From: Gp6-AA40 sp035293405
Lineage (GTDB): Bacteria > Acidobacteriota > Vicinamibacteria > Vicinamibacterales > UBA2999
Direction: 5' to 3'
DNA: 64,000 nucleotides
Assembly: GCA_035293405.1 (NCBI GenBank)
Contig: DATDOE010000122.1
Location: 62,001 to 126,000 of the forward strand
Shown here piece after piece: positions 8,083 through 17,886 of the stretch (positions are counted from its first letter, which is position 1; each line of letters begins with the position of its first letter). The notes below the pieces were generated by a model. That model worked only from the letters and a program-made list of their open reading frames with translations. It had not been told where the DNA came from and searched no databases. The position numbers and the translations under genes are program-made.

Positions 8083-9308
8083 CCGACTACGATCGTTTCC
8101 TGTCCCTCACTGGACGTCAGCTCACCGAATCCGCGATCAGACGAATGGGTACGGTCGTCGCGCGGTCGGGTGATCTGGTGTCGTTCGCGCCAGGCTATCC
8201 CGATGCGGATCTCTTTCCGTGGGACGAGCTGCGTGAAATCTCGAGCGCCCTCCTCGACGGCCACGATGGCAACACCCTTCAATACGGTCCGACACGCGGG
8301 TACAAACCGCTGCTCGAGCGCATTCTTCTCATGCTCGAGACCCGCGGGATCAGCACGACGCTCGAGCAGCTGCTCATCACCAGCGGCTCTCAGCAGGGCA
8401 TCGATTTGATCGCCCGCGTTCTCGTCAGTCCGGGCGAGGTCGTCCTCGTCGAACTGCCCACGTTTACCGGAGGCATCGCCGCGTTCAAGAACGCGCAGGC
8501 CGAACTGGTGGGTGTCCGGCAGGACCACGACGGGATCAGCCTCGAGGATCTCGATGGCGTGTGGCAGCGTGAGGATCGCGCCGGCAAGAGGATCAAGCTT
8601 CTCTACATCATTCCGAACTTCCAGAATCCCACCGGATCGCTTCTCAGCCTGGACAAGCGCCTCCGGCTGCTCGAATGGGCCGAGCGCCGAGACGTGCTCA
8701 TCGTGGAAGACGATCCCTACGGATCGTTGTACTTCGATGATGTGGCCACAGAAGCAGAGACCCGCCCGCTGCGGGCCGACGATACCAACGGCCGCGTGCT
8801 GTACCTCAGCACGACGTCGAAGACGCTGGCCCCCGGATTTCGCGTCGGCTGGATGGTGGCGCCGCCCACCCTCATCGAGCGGTTCGAGACCGCCAAGCAA
8901 TCGACCGACCTCACGTCGGGCATCCTCGACCAGCGTATCGTGTGCGACGCGATCGGCCTCGGGGTCGTGGACCGGCTGGCGCCTCGGCTGCGCGCGGTCT
9001 ACCGGCAGAAGCGAGACGTGATGGAAGCCGCGCTCCGCGATCACGTCGGGAGCCGCCTGACATGGCCACAACCAAAGGGCGGGTTCTTCATCTGGGCCAC
9101 GCTGCCAGACGGCCTGCGCGACACTGACGTGCTCGAGCGCGCGCTGGAGCAGGGCGTCGTCTTCGTGATTGGCAGCGCCTTCCACGTTGACGGTAGCGGT
9201 CACGACACGATCCGCTTGTCGTTCTCGGCCCCGACAACCGAACGCATCAAAGAGGGAGTGCGTCGCCTTGCGGCGACGCTTCAGCCGGCGCTGACTCAAT
9301 CCAGGTAG
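8079..9308 (+). CDS. PLP-dependent aminotransferase, class I/II (2-aminoadipate/LysN-like)
   Basis: A 409-residue fold-type I aminotransferase of the class that includes LysN, ARO8 and the catalytic part of MocR regulators. The substrate is probably an aromatic, branched-chain or 2-aminoadipate-type amino acid. Visible motifs are the N-terminal SFAPGYPDADLFPW, LQYGPTRGY, the cofactor-binding SGSQQGIDLIARV, IPNFQNPTG, VEDDPYGSLYF, and STTSKTLAPGFRVGW carrying the Schiff-base Lys248. There is no winged-helix DNA-binding domain at the N-terminus, so it is an enzyme and not a GntR/MocR regulator. The ATG at 8079 overlaps the upstream stop by 4 bases; longer frames run into the membrane-protein gene and were discarded. 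Confidence 0.9.
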   Translation: MTDYDRFLSLTGRQLTESAIRRMGTVVARSGDLVSFAPGYPDADLFPWDELREISSALLDGHDGNTLQYGPTRGYKPLLERILLMLETRGISTTLEQLLITSGSQQGIDLIARVLVSPGEVVLVELPTFTGGIAAFKNAQAELVGVRQDHDGISLEDLDGVWQREDRAGKRIKLLYIIPNFQNPTGSLLSLDKRLRLLEWAERRDVLIVEDDPYGSLYFDDVATEAETRPLRADDTNGRVLYLSTTSKTLAPGFRVGWMVAPPTLIERFETAKQSTDLTSGILDQRIVCDAIGLGVVDRLAPRLRAVYRQKRDVMEAALRDHVGSRLTWPQPKGGFFIWATLPDGLRDTDVLERALEQGVVFVIGSAFHVDGSGHDTIRLSFSAPTTERIKEGVRRLAATLQPALTQSR

Positions 9309-9312
9309 GGCA

Positions 9313-10383
9313 TCATCGCCGCTGGGAAGGGACCGACGCGCTCTTGCGAACCGCCTTCTGATCTCCGGCGCCGCCGCGCACGATCAGATGCGTGACGTTG
9401 CCCTGGGCATCCTTCACGAACTCGAAGCCGGTCGGGGTCGCGGTGGACATGAACTTCGTTTCCGACTGCACCAGCAGCGGCAGCTTCGGTTCATTGAGGC
9501 CCTGCACGAACAGCAGATCGCCGGTCACCGTAAACACGGCCTCGCGCCCGGGCGCGAGCTCATACACGCCCGCGTACGTCGTCAGCAGTTCCGGACGCAA
9601 TCTGATTCCGGTGTCACCGGACATCATCACGCGATCGCGCTCGTTCTCGCACACGTCTTCCAGGAGATCGGTATCCGGCGCGAGCAACCGCTCGGTCTTG
9701 ATGGTGAACGGCTTCGTGAACGCTTTCGGATCGTCGAGGGTCATCTCGAAATCCATGTGACCGAAGTCGCGACGCCGGAGGCGCTCCGTGAGACGCAGGG
9801 ATTCGGTTTGTGGATGTCCCGCGCTGTCGAGCCACGCCCGGTCGTTGAACCCGGCCGTCGTCACCACCAGCGTGTCACCGTCCCATCGTCCAACCGAGTA
9901 CCCGAGCCAGGTGGGATTCGGATCCTTGGGAAGCTCGCGGCCGTCGGTGTACACGGTGCGATGCGGGCTGTTCGGAGACTCATACAGCATCACGATCAGC
10001 GTCGGGGTCTGTACGATCCTGGTCAAGTTGAAGAAATTGTGGAACGGTACACTCACCGGGAGGCATCGCGCGAGGGGACTGTCCTTGCGCGAATCCCGCA
10101 CGCGCTGCACGAACAGCGCCTCGGCCCACGGCTGGATGTCTTCGGGTTTGAGGTCCTGCGTGATGTTGAATCGGTAAAGGGGACCGGCGCCTCTCCACAC
10201 TCCAGACAGATCAGGCTTCCCGTCCGGTCCCCGAGGTGCGGGCGCGGAGAGGTTGGGCTTGCCATCCGGCAGCCGGGGGATTCCAGGAGTGGGGTAGTCG
10301 AACCACTGAGCGGACGTGGCGGCCGACAGAAGCGTCGCCCAAACGGCGACCGCGATCGCACCGGACAGACGATTGGATCCCAT
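9313..10383 (-). CDS. Exported protein of an acidobacterial DGKP-repeat family, function unknown
   Basis: A 356-residue secreted protein. The N-terminal hydrophobic signal (about residues 7-25, ending ATSAQ) is followed by two proline- and glycine-rich repeats, RLPDGKPNLSAPAPRG and PDGKPDLSGVWRG. A beta-rich domain follows with WLGYSVGRWDGDTLVV and FNDRAWLDSAG, and a C-terminal segment resembling a small lipocalin-like or DUF-type module (YELAPGREAVFTV). From memory, proteins with this repeat occur in many copies in Acidobacteriota; no biochemical role is known to me. ATG 10383 is chosen over GTG 10401 because GGAGGG lies four bases before it. It converges on the aminotransferase with a 4-base gap. 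Confidence 0.72.
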   Translation of the reverse strand: MGSNRLSGAIAVAVWATLLSAATSAQWFDYPTPGIPRLPDGKPNLSAPAPRGPDGKPDLSGVWRGAGPLYRFNITQDLKPEDIQPWAEALFVQRVRDSRKDSPLARCLPVSVPFHNFFNLTRIVQTPTLIVMLYESPNSPHRTVYTDGRELPKDPNPTWLGYSVGRWDGDTLVVTTAGFNDRAWLDSAGHPQTESLRLTERLRRRDFGHMDFEMTLDDPKAFTKPFTIKTERLLAPDTDLLEDVCENERDRVMMSGDTGIRLRPELLTTYAGVYELAPGREAVFTVTGDLLFVQGLNEPKLPLLVQSETKFMSTATPTGFEFVKDAQGNVTHLIVRGGAGDQKAVRKSASVPSQRR

Positions 10384-10464
10384 ACGGCCCTCCAGGAGCA
10401 CCGATTGTATCCAGGCGGATGGAAAAGGACAGGCGATAGTTGCCCAGCCGCTGGAAGCGCGTGA

Positions 10465-11634
10465 TCAGGGCTCCAGCGGGCTTGCTTCCCGAAGCAGAGG
10501 GCGCCCTGGCAGTGCGGTGATCGGCTCTGGCGGGCGCTCGCGGAACATCATCTCCGTGGGCCGGAGACCAAGCGCACGACCGTCCTTCGTGAGCACGATG
10601 AGCGATACCGCGAAGGGCCTGGGCGCCGGATCGATCAGCGGTAGGCCCTGCAGTTCCGACGGGGCCTCAAAGGTGCCGATCGCCGTGCCCGTCTTGGCGT
10701 TGAACGTCGAGATGGAGGCAAGGCCAGGGATTGCCACCACTCCGTCGACGACGACCGGAGGCTCCGCGGGGCGCGTGGCCAATGCCTGTTTCCAGACCTG
10801 ATTGCCGTTGCTGCGGTTGAGGGCGCGAACGAGGTTGTCGAGCGAGGCGACGAAGACGAGGGTGTCGTTGGCCGTCCCGCCGACCACGTCGCCACCAAAC
10901 CGCCACGTCCACGCCAGATGTCCCCTGTCAGGCTCGAACGCGTAGAAGTGGTTCGTCGTCGAGCCCACGAAGACGCGGTCGCGTGCGACGGTGGGATTCC
11001 GGAGGGTGCCTGACAGCTCGTGATCCCAGCGCACCGTGCCGTCGGCGAGCATGATTCGCACGAGTCGCTCCCCGAGTGCGAGGTAGATGGCTGTGGCATC
11101 AACCGCCATCGAGGCGGGCCCGACCGATCCTCCGAGCGATTGTCCCCAGAGGCGATGCCCATCTGATGAACTGAACGCCCAGACTTCATCGGGCGTCACG
11201 GGCACCACCAGCACATCCTTCACGAGCGCCATCGAGGCCATCGGCCCACGTCCGAGAGACACTCGCCATTTGTGCTCTCCGCTCGCGGCGTCGAGCGCGT
11301 GCAGTTCATCGCTGGCGGCGAGGTACACGACGCCGTCGCGCACGAGAGGCTGCCATGCGCTCTCGATGTCGGCGGTCCATTCCGTGGCGCCGGTCTCGCG
11401 TTTGATGGCGATGAAGTGCTCGCCTTGCAGCGGGATGTAGACGCGATTCTCGTCCATTGCGGCGGGAGCGGACGGCGGGAACGGCAGTGAAACGGTCCAG
11501 GCCTGTTCAGCGGGGAGTACGGGTGCCAGCAACGGCTCTGCCTTCTTCGTCTGCTGACCGGCGAACACGTCGTGCGGGCAGGCGCCCAATCCGAGAAACA
11601 GCAATAAGGCGTACGTTCGGAGCACTCGAGCCAC
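10465..11634 (-). CDS. PQQ-binding-like beta-propeller lipoprotein (BamB-like)
   Basis: A 389-residue exported protein. The N-terminus from GTG 11634 gives a lipoprotein signal, ALLLFLGLGAC, with lipid-modified Cys19. The rest is a series of beta-propeller blades of the PQQ-enzyme repeat type (AIKRETGATEWTADIES, ALDAASGEHKWRVSLG, FSSSDGHRLWGQSLGG, LNRSNGNQVWKQAL). This architecture resembles BamB of the outer-membrane assembly machine, but blade sequences alone do not prove that role. No PQQ-enzyme active-site motif is seen. A longer frame from TTG 11664 would put extra residues before the signal and is less likely. It is divergent from guaA, with 76 bases between the chosen starts. Confidence 0.8.
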   Translation of the reverse strand: MARVLRTYALLLFLGLGACPHDVFAGQQTKKAEPLLAPVLPAEQAWTVSLPFPPSAPAAMDENRVYIPLQGEHFIAIKRETGATEWTADIESAWQPLVRDGVVYLAASDELHALDAASGEHKWRVSLGRGPMASMALVKDVLVVPVTPDEVWAFSSSDGHRLWGQSLGGSVGPASMAVDATAIYLALGERLVRIMLADGTVRWDHELSGTLRNPTVARDRVFVGSTTNHFYAFEPDRGHLAWTWRFGGDVVGGTANDTLVFVASLDNLVRALNRSNGNQVWKQALATRPAEPPVVVDGVVAIPGLASISTFNAKTGTAIGTFEAPSELQGLPLIDPAPRPFAVSLIVLTKDGRALGLRPTEMMFRERPPEPITALPGRPLLREASPLEP

Positions 11635-11710
11635 TATATGTTGTGGGATAATACCCCGTCTCAACGGCAGCTTGCTGACTCCTGCGGCCCAGCCTGAGGC
11701 CTTTCCGATC

Positions 11711-13276
11711 GTGTCACATCAGACCATCCTCGTCCTCGATTTCGGCTCGCAGTACACGCAGCTCATCGCGCGACGGCTGCGCGAGCTTTCGATCTACTCG
11801 GAGATCGTCCCGTTCAACACGCCGGTCGAGAAGCTCCGCGCGAGGAATCCCGCGGGCATCATTCTGTCCGGGGGGCCGAAGAGCGTCTCGGAAGAAGGCG
11901 CGCCCAAGTGCGACGCGACGCTCTTCGAGCTCGACACGCCGGTGCTCGGCATCTGTTACGGCATGCAGTTGATGACCGACATGCTCGGTGGGGAAGTCCG
12001 CCGGTCGGGCCATCGTGAGTTCGGCCACGCATTGGTGCGCGTGTCCGGGAACGGCAGTCCTGGCCACAGCGCCGCACCGCGCCTCTTCCAGGAGGTCCCG
12101 GCGGAGCTCCGGGTCTGGGCCAGTCACGGCGATGACGTCTCAGCCGTGCCGCCGGGTTTCTCGATCGCCGCCACCAGCGCGACGGCACCGATTGCCGCGA
12201 TGGAGGCGCCGGAACGCCACCTCTACGCGTTGCTGTTTCACCCCGAGGTGGCCCACACCGATCACGGCATCGAGATCCTGCGGAACTTTGCCTACGGAGT
12301 GTGCGGCTGCACCGGGGACTGGACGATCGCGTCGTTCATCGAGGAGGCCACGGAGCGGATCCGGCAGCAGGTGGGCACAACGGGTAAGGTCGTCTGTGGT
12401 CTATCGGGTGGTGTGGACTCCACGGTCGCGGCGATGCTGATTCACCGGGCGATCGGCGACCGGCTCACGTGTATCTTCGTCGACAACGGTCTGCTCCGGC
12501 ACGACGAGGCGAATCAGATTCAGCAGCGGTTTCGCGAAAAGCTGCGCCTGCCAATCGACTTCGTCGACGCCAGCGACCTGTTCCTCGATCGTCTCGCCGG
12601 CATCACCGACCCTGAGCAGAAGCGGAAGAGCATCGGCGCGACGTTCATCGACGTCTTCGAGACGCGCGCCAACGAGCTCGGGGGGTTTGGTTTTCTCGGC
12701 CAGGGGACGCTCTATCCGGACGTCATCGAGTCCGCCTCCGTGCACGGGCCCTCGGTGGTGATCAAGAGTCACCACAACGTCGGTGGCCTGCCTGAGCGAA
12801 TGAATTTCGCGCTCGTCGAACCGCTGCGCGATCTGTTCAAGGACGAAGTCAGGCGTGTGGGCCGGGACCTCGGCCTCGAGCGCGAGTTCGTGGTCCGCCA
12901 GCCGTTCCCGGGTCCGGGGCTCGCGGTGCGCCTGCTCGGAGCGATCACACGCGAGCGGCTCGACCTGTTGCGGCGCGCCGACCGCATTGTCGCCGACGAG
13001 ATACGCAAGGCCGGCTGGTACGAGCGGCTCTGGCAGAGTTTCGCCGTCCTCCTGCCGGTGCAAAGCGTCGGCGTCATGGGTGACGCGCGCACGTATGAAT
13101 ACACCGTGGCGATTCGCGCCGTCGAAAGCCTCGACGGGATGACCGCCGACTGGGCCCGGCTGCCGCACGATCTGCTGGCCGCGATCTCCTCGCGCATCGT
13201 CAACGAGGTCCGCGGAATCAATCGCGTGGTCTACGACATCAGTTCGAAGCCACCTTCAACGATCGAATGGGAGTAG
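11711..13276 (+). CDS. guaA: GMP synthase (glutamine-hydrolysing)
   Basis: Converts XMP, ATP and glutamine to GMP in de novo purine synthesis. An N-terminal class I glutamine amidotransferase domain begins ILVLDFGSQYTQLIARR and contains nucleophile Cys82 in LGICYGMQL and the His of LLFHPEVAHT. The ATP-pyrophosphatase domain follows, with its P-loop CGLSGGVDSTVAA. The C-terminal dimerisation domain ends VYDISSKPPSTIEWE, the standard GuaA terminus. The length of 521 residues is normal. GTG 11711 fits the family N-terminus better than TTG 11672. The end overlaps dnaE by 10 bases, opening a long same-strand gene run. Confidence 0.96.
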   Translation: MSHQTILVLDFGSQYTQLIARRLRELSIYSEIVPFNTPVEKLRARNPAGIILSGGPKSVSEEGAPKCDATLFELDTPVLGICYGMQLMTDMLGGEVRRSGHREFGHALVRVSGNGSPGHSAAPRLFQEVPAELRVWASHGDDVSAVPPGFSIAATSATAPIAAMEAPERHLYALLFHPEVAHTDHGIEILRNFAYGVCGCTGDWTIASFIEEATERIRQQVGTTGKVVCGLSGGVDSTVAAMLIHRAIGDRLTCIFVDNGLLRHDEANQIQQRFREKLRLPIDFVDASDLFLDRLAGITDPEQKRKSIGATFIDVFETRANELGGFGFLGQGTLYPDVIESASVHGPSVVIKSHHNVGGLPERMNFALVEPLRDLFKDEVRRVGRDLGLEREFVVRQPFPGPGLAVRLLGAITRERLDLLRRADRIVADEIRKAGWYERLWQSFAVLLPVQSVGVMGDARTYEYTVAIRAVESLDGMTADWARLPHDLLAAISSRIVNEVRGINRVVYDISSKPPSTIEWE

Positions 13277-16200
13277 CGGTGGAAGAGTTCGTTCATCTTC
13301 ACCTGCACACTGAGTTCTCTCTCCTCGACGGCGCCTGCCGCATCGACGAGCTCCTCGACGAAGCGGTCAAGCTGAAGATGCCGGCGCTGGCGGTGACCGA
13401 GCACGGCAACCTGTTCTCGTCGGTCGTGTTCCACGACCATGCTCGTGAGCGGGGACTCAAGCCGATCCTCGGCTGCGAGGTCTACGTGGCGCAGGGAAGC
13501 CGCTTCGAGAAGAGCGGCCCGCAGACCGAGACCAATCATCTGGTGCTGCTTGCGGAGACCAACGAAGGCTACAAGAATCTCATCAAGCTGGTCTCGTCCG
13601 GGTATACCGAAGGCTTCTACTACCGCCCCCGCATCGACAAGGAGCTGCTGGCCACGCACTCGAAGGGGCTGATCGGTCTCAGCAGCTGCCTGAAAGGCGA
13701 GGTGGCGAGCGCGCTGAAGGTCGAGCAGGCGAGGCCGGCGCTCGAAGCGGCCGCCCGGTTGCGTGACATCCTCGGACCCAACAACTTCTTTCTCGAAATG
13801 CAGTACCAGGGCATCGAGGAGCAGAAGATCGTCAATCGTGGCATCGTCCCTCTGGCCCGCGAGCTCAATCTGCCGCTCGTCGCCACCAACGACGTCCACT
13901 ACCTGCGTCAAGGCGACTCCCAGCCGCACGACATCCTGCTCTGCATCGGCACCGGCAAGACCGTCAACGACGCGCAGCGCCTGCGCTACACCGGCGATCA
14001 GTTCTTCCTCAAGACGCCCACGCAGATGGCCGCCGTGTTCGCCGAGCAGGCTCAGGCGCTCACGAACACGCTGCTCATCGCCGAGCGCTGCAACGTCACG
14101 ATTCCGAAAGGCCAGAACCACCTGCCCTCGTTTGACGTGCCGGAGGGCTTCACCCTCGATCAGTATTTCGAGCACGTCGCGCGCGAGGGGTTCGTGCAGC
14201 GGTTGCCGCGCCTGCGGGAGCTGGCGGCCATTGGACGCTCGCGTCATTCCATCGACGAATACGAGCGCCGCCTCGATTACGAGATCGAGATGATCCGGCA
14301 GATGGGGTACTCGGGCTACTTCCTCATCGTCTGGGACTTCATCCGCTACGCGCGTGAGGAAGGGATCCCCGTGGGCCCGGGCCGTGGGTCGGCGGCGGGC
14401 TCGCTCGCGGCCTGGTGCATGCGCATCACCGACGTCGACCCGATCGACTTCGACCTCATTTTCGAGCGCTTCCTGAACCCCGAGCGCGTGTCGCTGCCCG
14501 ACATCGACGTGGACTTCTGCGAACGCCGCCGTGGCGAAGTGATCGACTACGTCACGCGCAAGTACGGCCGCGAGAACGTGGCGCAGATCATCACCTTCGG
14601 GACGATGAAGGCGAAGGCCGTGGTGCGGGATGTGGGTCGTGCGCTCGATATGCCGTACGCCGAGGTGGACCGGATCGCGAAGCAGATCCCGCCGGCGCTC
14701 GACATGACGCTCGAGAAGGCGCTGGCCGAGAACCCGATCCTCAAGGACATGGTCGCAAGGGATCCGAAGGTCAAGGAGGTCATCGACATCGGCAAGCGTC
14801 TCGAGGGCATGTCGCGACACGCCTCGGTTCACGCGGCCGGCGTGGTGATTGCGCCTGGCCCGATTACCGACTACGCACCGCTCTACAAAGGGGCGCGCGA
14901 CGAAATCACGACGCAATGGAACATGAAGGAGGTCGAGCGCATCGGCCTTCTGAAGATGGACTTCCTTGGGCTCAGTACGCTGACGCTGATCCGCGACTGC
15001 CTCCAGGAGATCAAACGCACCGAAGGGATCGCGATCGACATCGACCTCATCCCGCTCGACGATCCCAAGACCTACAAGCTGTTTGGAGACGGCGCCGCGT
15101 TCGGTATCTTCCAGTTCGAGAGCTCCGGCATGCGTGAGCTCCTGCGGAAAGCGAAGCCCGAGCGGCTCGATGACCTGATAGCGCTGAACGCGCTCTACCG
15201 TCCGGGCCCGCTCAAGTCGGGGATGGTGGACGACTTCATCGCCCGCAAGCAGGGGAAGACGGAGATCAAATACGAGCTGCCGCAGCTCGAGCCGATTCTG
15301 TCGGACACCTACGGCGTCATCGCCTATCAGGAACAGGTCATGCGCATCGCGCAGGTGCTCGCCGGCTTCAGCCTCGGCCAAGCCGATGTGCTCCGCAAGG
15401 CGATGGGCAAGAAGGACCCCAAGGTCATGGCCAAGCAGCGCGAAGCGTTCCTGGATGGAGCGCGGGCCAAAGGCCTCAACGAAAAGAAGGCCACCAAGAT
15501 CTTCGACTTGATGGAGTACTTCGCGGGCTACGGCTTCAACAAGTCGCACTCGACGGCGTACGCCTTCCTGGCGTATCAGACGGCCTATCTGAAGGCGAAC
15601 TACCCGTGGCACTTCGCGGCCGCGCTGCTCACCATCGAAGCGCAGAACACCGACAAGCTGGCCATGTATCTGGCGGAAAGCCGCGAGCGGGCGATTCCCG
15701 TTCTGCCGCCCGACATCAACGAGAGCCAGTTGAACTTCTCGGTGGAGTCCGGCACAGGCGTCCGCTTCGGTCTCACCGCGATCAAGGGTCTGGGCGAAGG
15801 CGCGATCACCGCGATCATCGACGCACGGCAGGCACTCGGCGGCCGCATCCCGTCGCTGCACGCACTCTGCGAGATTCTCGACATGCGCCTGGCCAATAAG
15901 CGCGTGTTCGAGGCGCTCGTGAAGTCCGGCGCCTGTGATTCGCTGGTCGGCGGGACCACGCATCCGGTGCTCAGAGACGCGATTCCATCCGTAAGGGCAC
16001 GACTCTTTGCGGCTATCGATGGCGCGTGCGAACACGGCGCCCGCACGCAGCGTGACAAGGAACTGGGACAGACCGACCTGTTTGTCAGCCTTGCCGAGAC
16101 CACCTCGGCGTCCGGCGGCGCGCCTTCGGTATCCATCCCATTGCCAGATGTGCCGCCGTGGGCCGAAATCGACCAGCTGACGTACGAGAAGGAAACACTC

Positions 16201-16911
16201 GGCCTCTACTGGAGCGGTCATCCGATCGATCGGTACGCCGACGATCTGCGGGAGTACGGGGCCAAGACGACTCGCGATCTCAACGTGAAGCGCGAAACCG
16301 TGGTCGTCGCCGATCTGGCCGACGATGCGTCGGACGAAGCCGGGGTGATCCCCACCGTGGCGGTGGCTGCCGAGCCCGCGACCCCGCCCACCAACGGCGG
16401 CCGGCCGCTCACGGCAGAAGTGTCCATCGGCGGTATCGTATCCGGGTTGCGCCCGCTGAAAACGCGGAAGGGCGACCGCATGTGCGTCTTCATGCTCGAC
16501 GATGCGGGGGGCAGTATCGAGGTGGTCGTCTTCCCGGAGACGTTCAAGCAGCATGGGCACCTGGCCGAGAACGGGAAAACCGTGTTCGTGAGCGGCAAGT
16601 TCGAAAAAGACGACGAGTCGGCCCGGATTCTCGCCTCGGAGATTGTTCACATTGAGATGGTGCGGGAGCGCCTGACGAAGTCGGTCGCGATCAAGGTCTC
16701 GATGCCGCCGCACGGCCGGGCCACGTTCGAACGCCTGCTCGATGTGCTGGCACAGCACAAAGGAGACCGGCGCGTGGCCTTTGTCATCCACGAACAGGAG
16801 CGGCACATCCGCGTGACCGCTGACGTCAGCGGCATCAGGGTCCGCCCGTCGGAGCGCCTGGTGTCCGACGTCGAGAAAATCTGCGGAGCCGGCTCCGTCA
16901 GCCTGCGTTGA
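13267..16911 (+). CDS. dnaE: DNA polymerase III alpha subunit
   Basis: Replicative DNA polymerase, 1,214 residues. The PHP domain begins FVHLHLHTEFSLLDG and supplies the metal-binding histidines. The polymerase palm carries PDIDVDF with catalytic Asp412 and Asp414, preceded by the GPGRGSAAGSL motif. YGFNKSHSTAYA and the fingers region follow. The C-terminus contains an OB fold (about residues 1050-1130, GGIVSGLRPLKTRKGDRM) and a tau-binding-like tail. It is DnaE1-type, since there is no inserted 3'-5' exonuclease as in PolC. ATG 13267 overlaps guaA; a GTG at 13279 with GGGAG five bases ahead is an equally plausible start and would shorten the protein by four residues. Confidence 0.97.
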   Translation: MGVAVEEFVHLHLHTEFSLLDGACRIDELLDEAVKLKMPALAVTEHGNLFSSVVFHDHARERGLKPILGCEVYVAQGSRFEKSGPQTETNHLVLLAETNEGYKNLIKLVSSGYTEGFYYRPRIDKELLATHSKGLIGLSSCLKGEVASALKVEQARPALEAAARLRDILGPNNFFLEMQYQGIEEQKIVNRGIVPLARELNLPLVATNDVHYLRQGDSQPHDILLCIGTGKTVNDAQRLRYTGDQFFLKTPTQMAAVFAEQAQALTNTLLIAERCNVTIPKGQNHLPSFDVPEGFTLDQYFEHVAREGFVQRLPRLRELAAIGRSRHSIDEYERRLDYEIEMIRQMGYSGYFLIVWDFIRYAREEGIPVGPGRGSAAGSLAAWCMRITDVDPIDFDLIFERFLNPERVSLPDIDVDFCERRRGEVIDYVTRKYGRENVAQIITFGTMKAKAVVRDVGRALDMPYAEVDRIAKQIPPALDMTLEKALAENPILKDMVARDPKVKEVIDIGKRLEGMSRHASVHAAGVVIAPGPITDYAPLYKGARDEITTQWNMKEVERIGLLKMDFLGLSTLTLIRDCLQEIKRTEGIAIDIDLIPLDDPKTYKLFGDGAAFGIFQFESSGMRELLRKAKPERLDDLIALNALYRPGPLKSGMVDDFIARKQGKTEIKYELPQLEPILSDTYGVIAYQEQVMRIAQVLAGFSLGQADVLRKAMGKKDPKVMAKQREAFLDGARAKGLNEKKATKIFDLMEYFAGYGFNKSHSTAYAFLAYQTAYLKANYPWHFAAALLTIEAQNTDKLAMYLAESRERAIPVLPPDINESQLNFSVESGTGVRFGLTAIKGLGEGAITAIIDARQALGGRIPSLHALCEILDMRLANKRVFEALVKSGACDSLVGGTTHPVLRDAIPSVRARLFAAIDGACEHGARTQRDKELGQTDLFVSLAETTSASGGAPSVSIPLPDVPPWAEIDQLTYEKETLGLYWSGHPIDRYADDLREYGAKTTRDLNVKRETVVVADLADDASDEAGVIPTVAVAAEPATPPTNGGRPLTAEVSIGGIVSGLRPLKTRKGDRMCVFMLDDAGGSIEVVVFPETFKQHGHLAENGKTVFVSGKFEKDDESARILASEIVHIEMVRERLTKSVAIKVSMPPHGRATFERLLDVLAQHKGDRRVAFVIHEQERHIRVTADVSGIRVRPSERLVSDVEKICGAGSVSLR

Positions 16912-16923
16912 CCTGGTCTGTCC

Positions 16924-17886
16924 ATGCCACCTGACACACTCGAATTCGAAGAGCCGATTGCACTGCTGCTGAAGGAGATCGAGGCGATTTCGATGCTCCC
17001 GGTCACACCTGAGCGTCAGCGGTCGGTCGACAGCCTGAACATGCGGATCGATGCCATACGCGGAGAGATCTACAAGAACCTCACGCCGTGGCAGCGTGTG
17101 ATGGTGGCGCGCCACCCGAACCGCCCGACCGTGCTGGACTACGCCAATCGCCTCTTCACGGAGTTCACCGAGATCAGCGGGGACCGGCGCTTTGCCGACG
17201 ATCACGCGATGGTGGCGGGCTTCGCGCGCTACCGCGACGAGGCGGTGCTCATCGTCGGGCACCACAAAGGCGGCGGCGACACGAAGCAGAAGATCTTCCG
17301 AAACTTCGGGTATGCCAAACCGGAGGGATACCGGAAGGCCTTGCGCGCGATGAAGCTGGCGGAAAAATACAGTCGCGCCGTGATCGCCTTCATCGACACG
17401 CCGGCGGCGTATCCGGGAATCGAGTCGGAGGAGCGTGGGATCTCGGAGGCGATCGCCCTCAACCTGCGTGAGATGGCCGCGCTCGACACGCCGATCATCG
17501 TGATCGTGCACGGCGAAGGTGGTAGCGGCGGCGCCCTGGGACTGGCGGTAGGCGATCGGATCCTGATGCATGAGTTCGCCATCTACAGCGTGATTCCTCC
17601 GGAGGGCTGCGCGGCCATCCTGTGGCGAGATTCCGGCCGGAAGGTCGAGGCCGCCGATGCGCTGAAGCTGACGGCGGCCGATCTGCTCCGGCTTCAGATC
17701 GTGGACGAGATCGTGTCTGAGCCCCGAGGCGGCGCCCACACCAACCTCGATCTCGCGGCCACGCTACTCGACACGGCACTTGCGCGGGCCCTGGCGCGCG
17801 TTTCCGCGATGGATTCACCGACGCGCATGCAGACCCGCTACGACAAATGGCGCACCATGGGGAACATCGGACTTGCCGAAGGCTGA
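16924..17886 (+). CDS. accA: Acetyl-CoA carboxylase carboxyltransferase subunit alpha
   Basis: Alpha subunit of the carboxyltransferase that moves CO2 from carboxybiotin to acetyl-CoA, the first committed step of fatty-acid synthesis; it works with AccD, which is not in this window. The 320-residue protein has the AccA N-terminal helical segment (LEFEEPIALLLKEIE), then LTPWQRVMVARHPNRP, ISGDRRFADD, the CoA-binding region KGGGDTKQK, FIDTPAAYPG and HGEGGSGGALGLAVGD. The C-terminus includes the conserved VIPPEGCAAILWRD block. It lies 12 bases after dnaE and overlaps recJ by 14 bases. The dnaE-accA pairing is common in bacteria. Confidence 0.96.
   Translation: MPPDTLEFEEPIALLLKEIEAISMLPVTPERQRSVDSLNMRIDAIRGEIYKNLTPWQRVMVARHPNRPTVLDYANRLFTEFTEISGDRRFADDHAMVAGFARYRDEAVLIVGHHKGGGDTKQKIFRNFGYAKPEGYRKALRAMKLAEKYSRAVIAFIDTPAAYPGIESEERGISEAIALNLREMAALDTPIIVIVHGEGGSGGALGLAVGDRILMHEFAIYSVIPPEGCAAILWRDSGRKVEAADALKLTAADLLRLQIVDEIVSEPRGGAHTNLDLAATLLDTALARALARVSAMDSPTRMQTRYDKWRTMGNIGLAEG

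Noticed and set aside
13231..17739. Antisense open frame of about 1,500 codons opposite dnaE and accA
   Set aside because: It has no recognisable domain, low-complexity Arg/His/Asp/Leu composition typical of GC-rich shadow frames, and lies fully opposite two well-supported genes.
17780..17872. Upstream extension of recJ into accA
   Set aside because: The added residues read from accA sequence and have no RecJ homology; a TTG start at 17873 gives the normal length.
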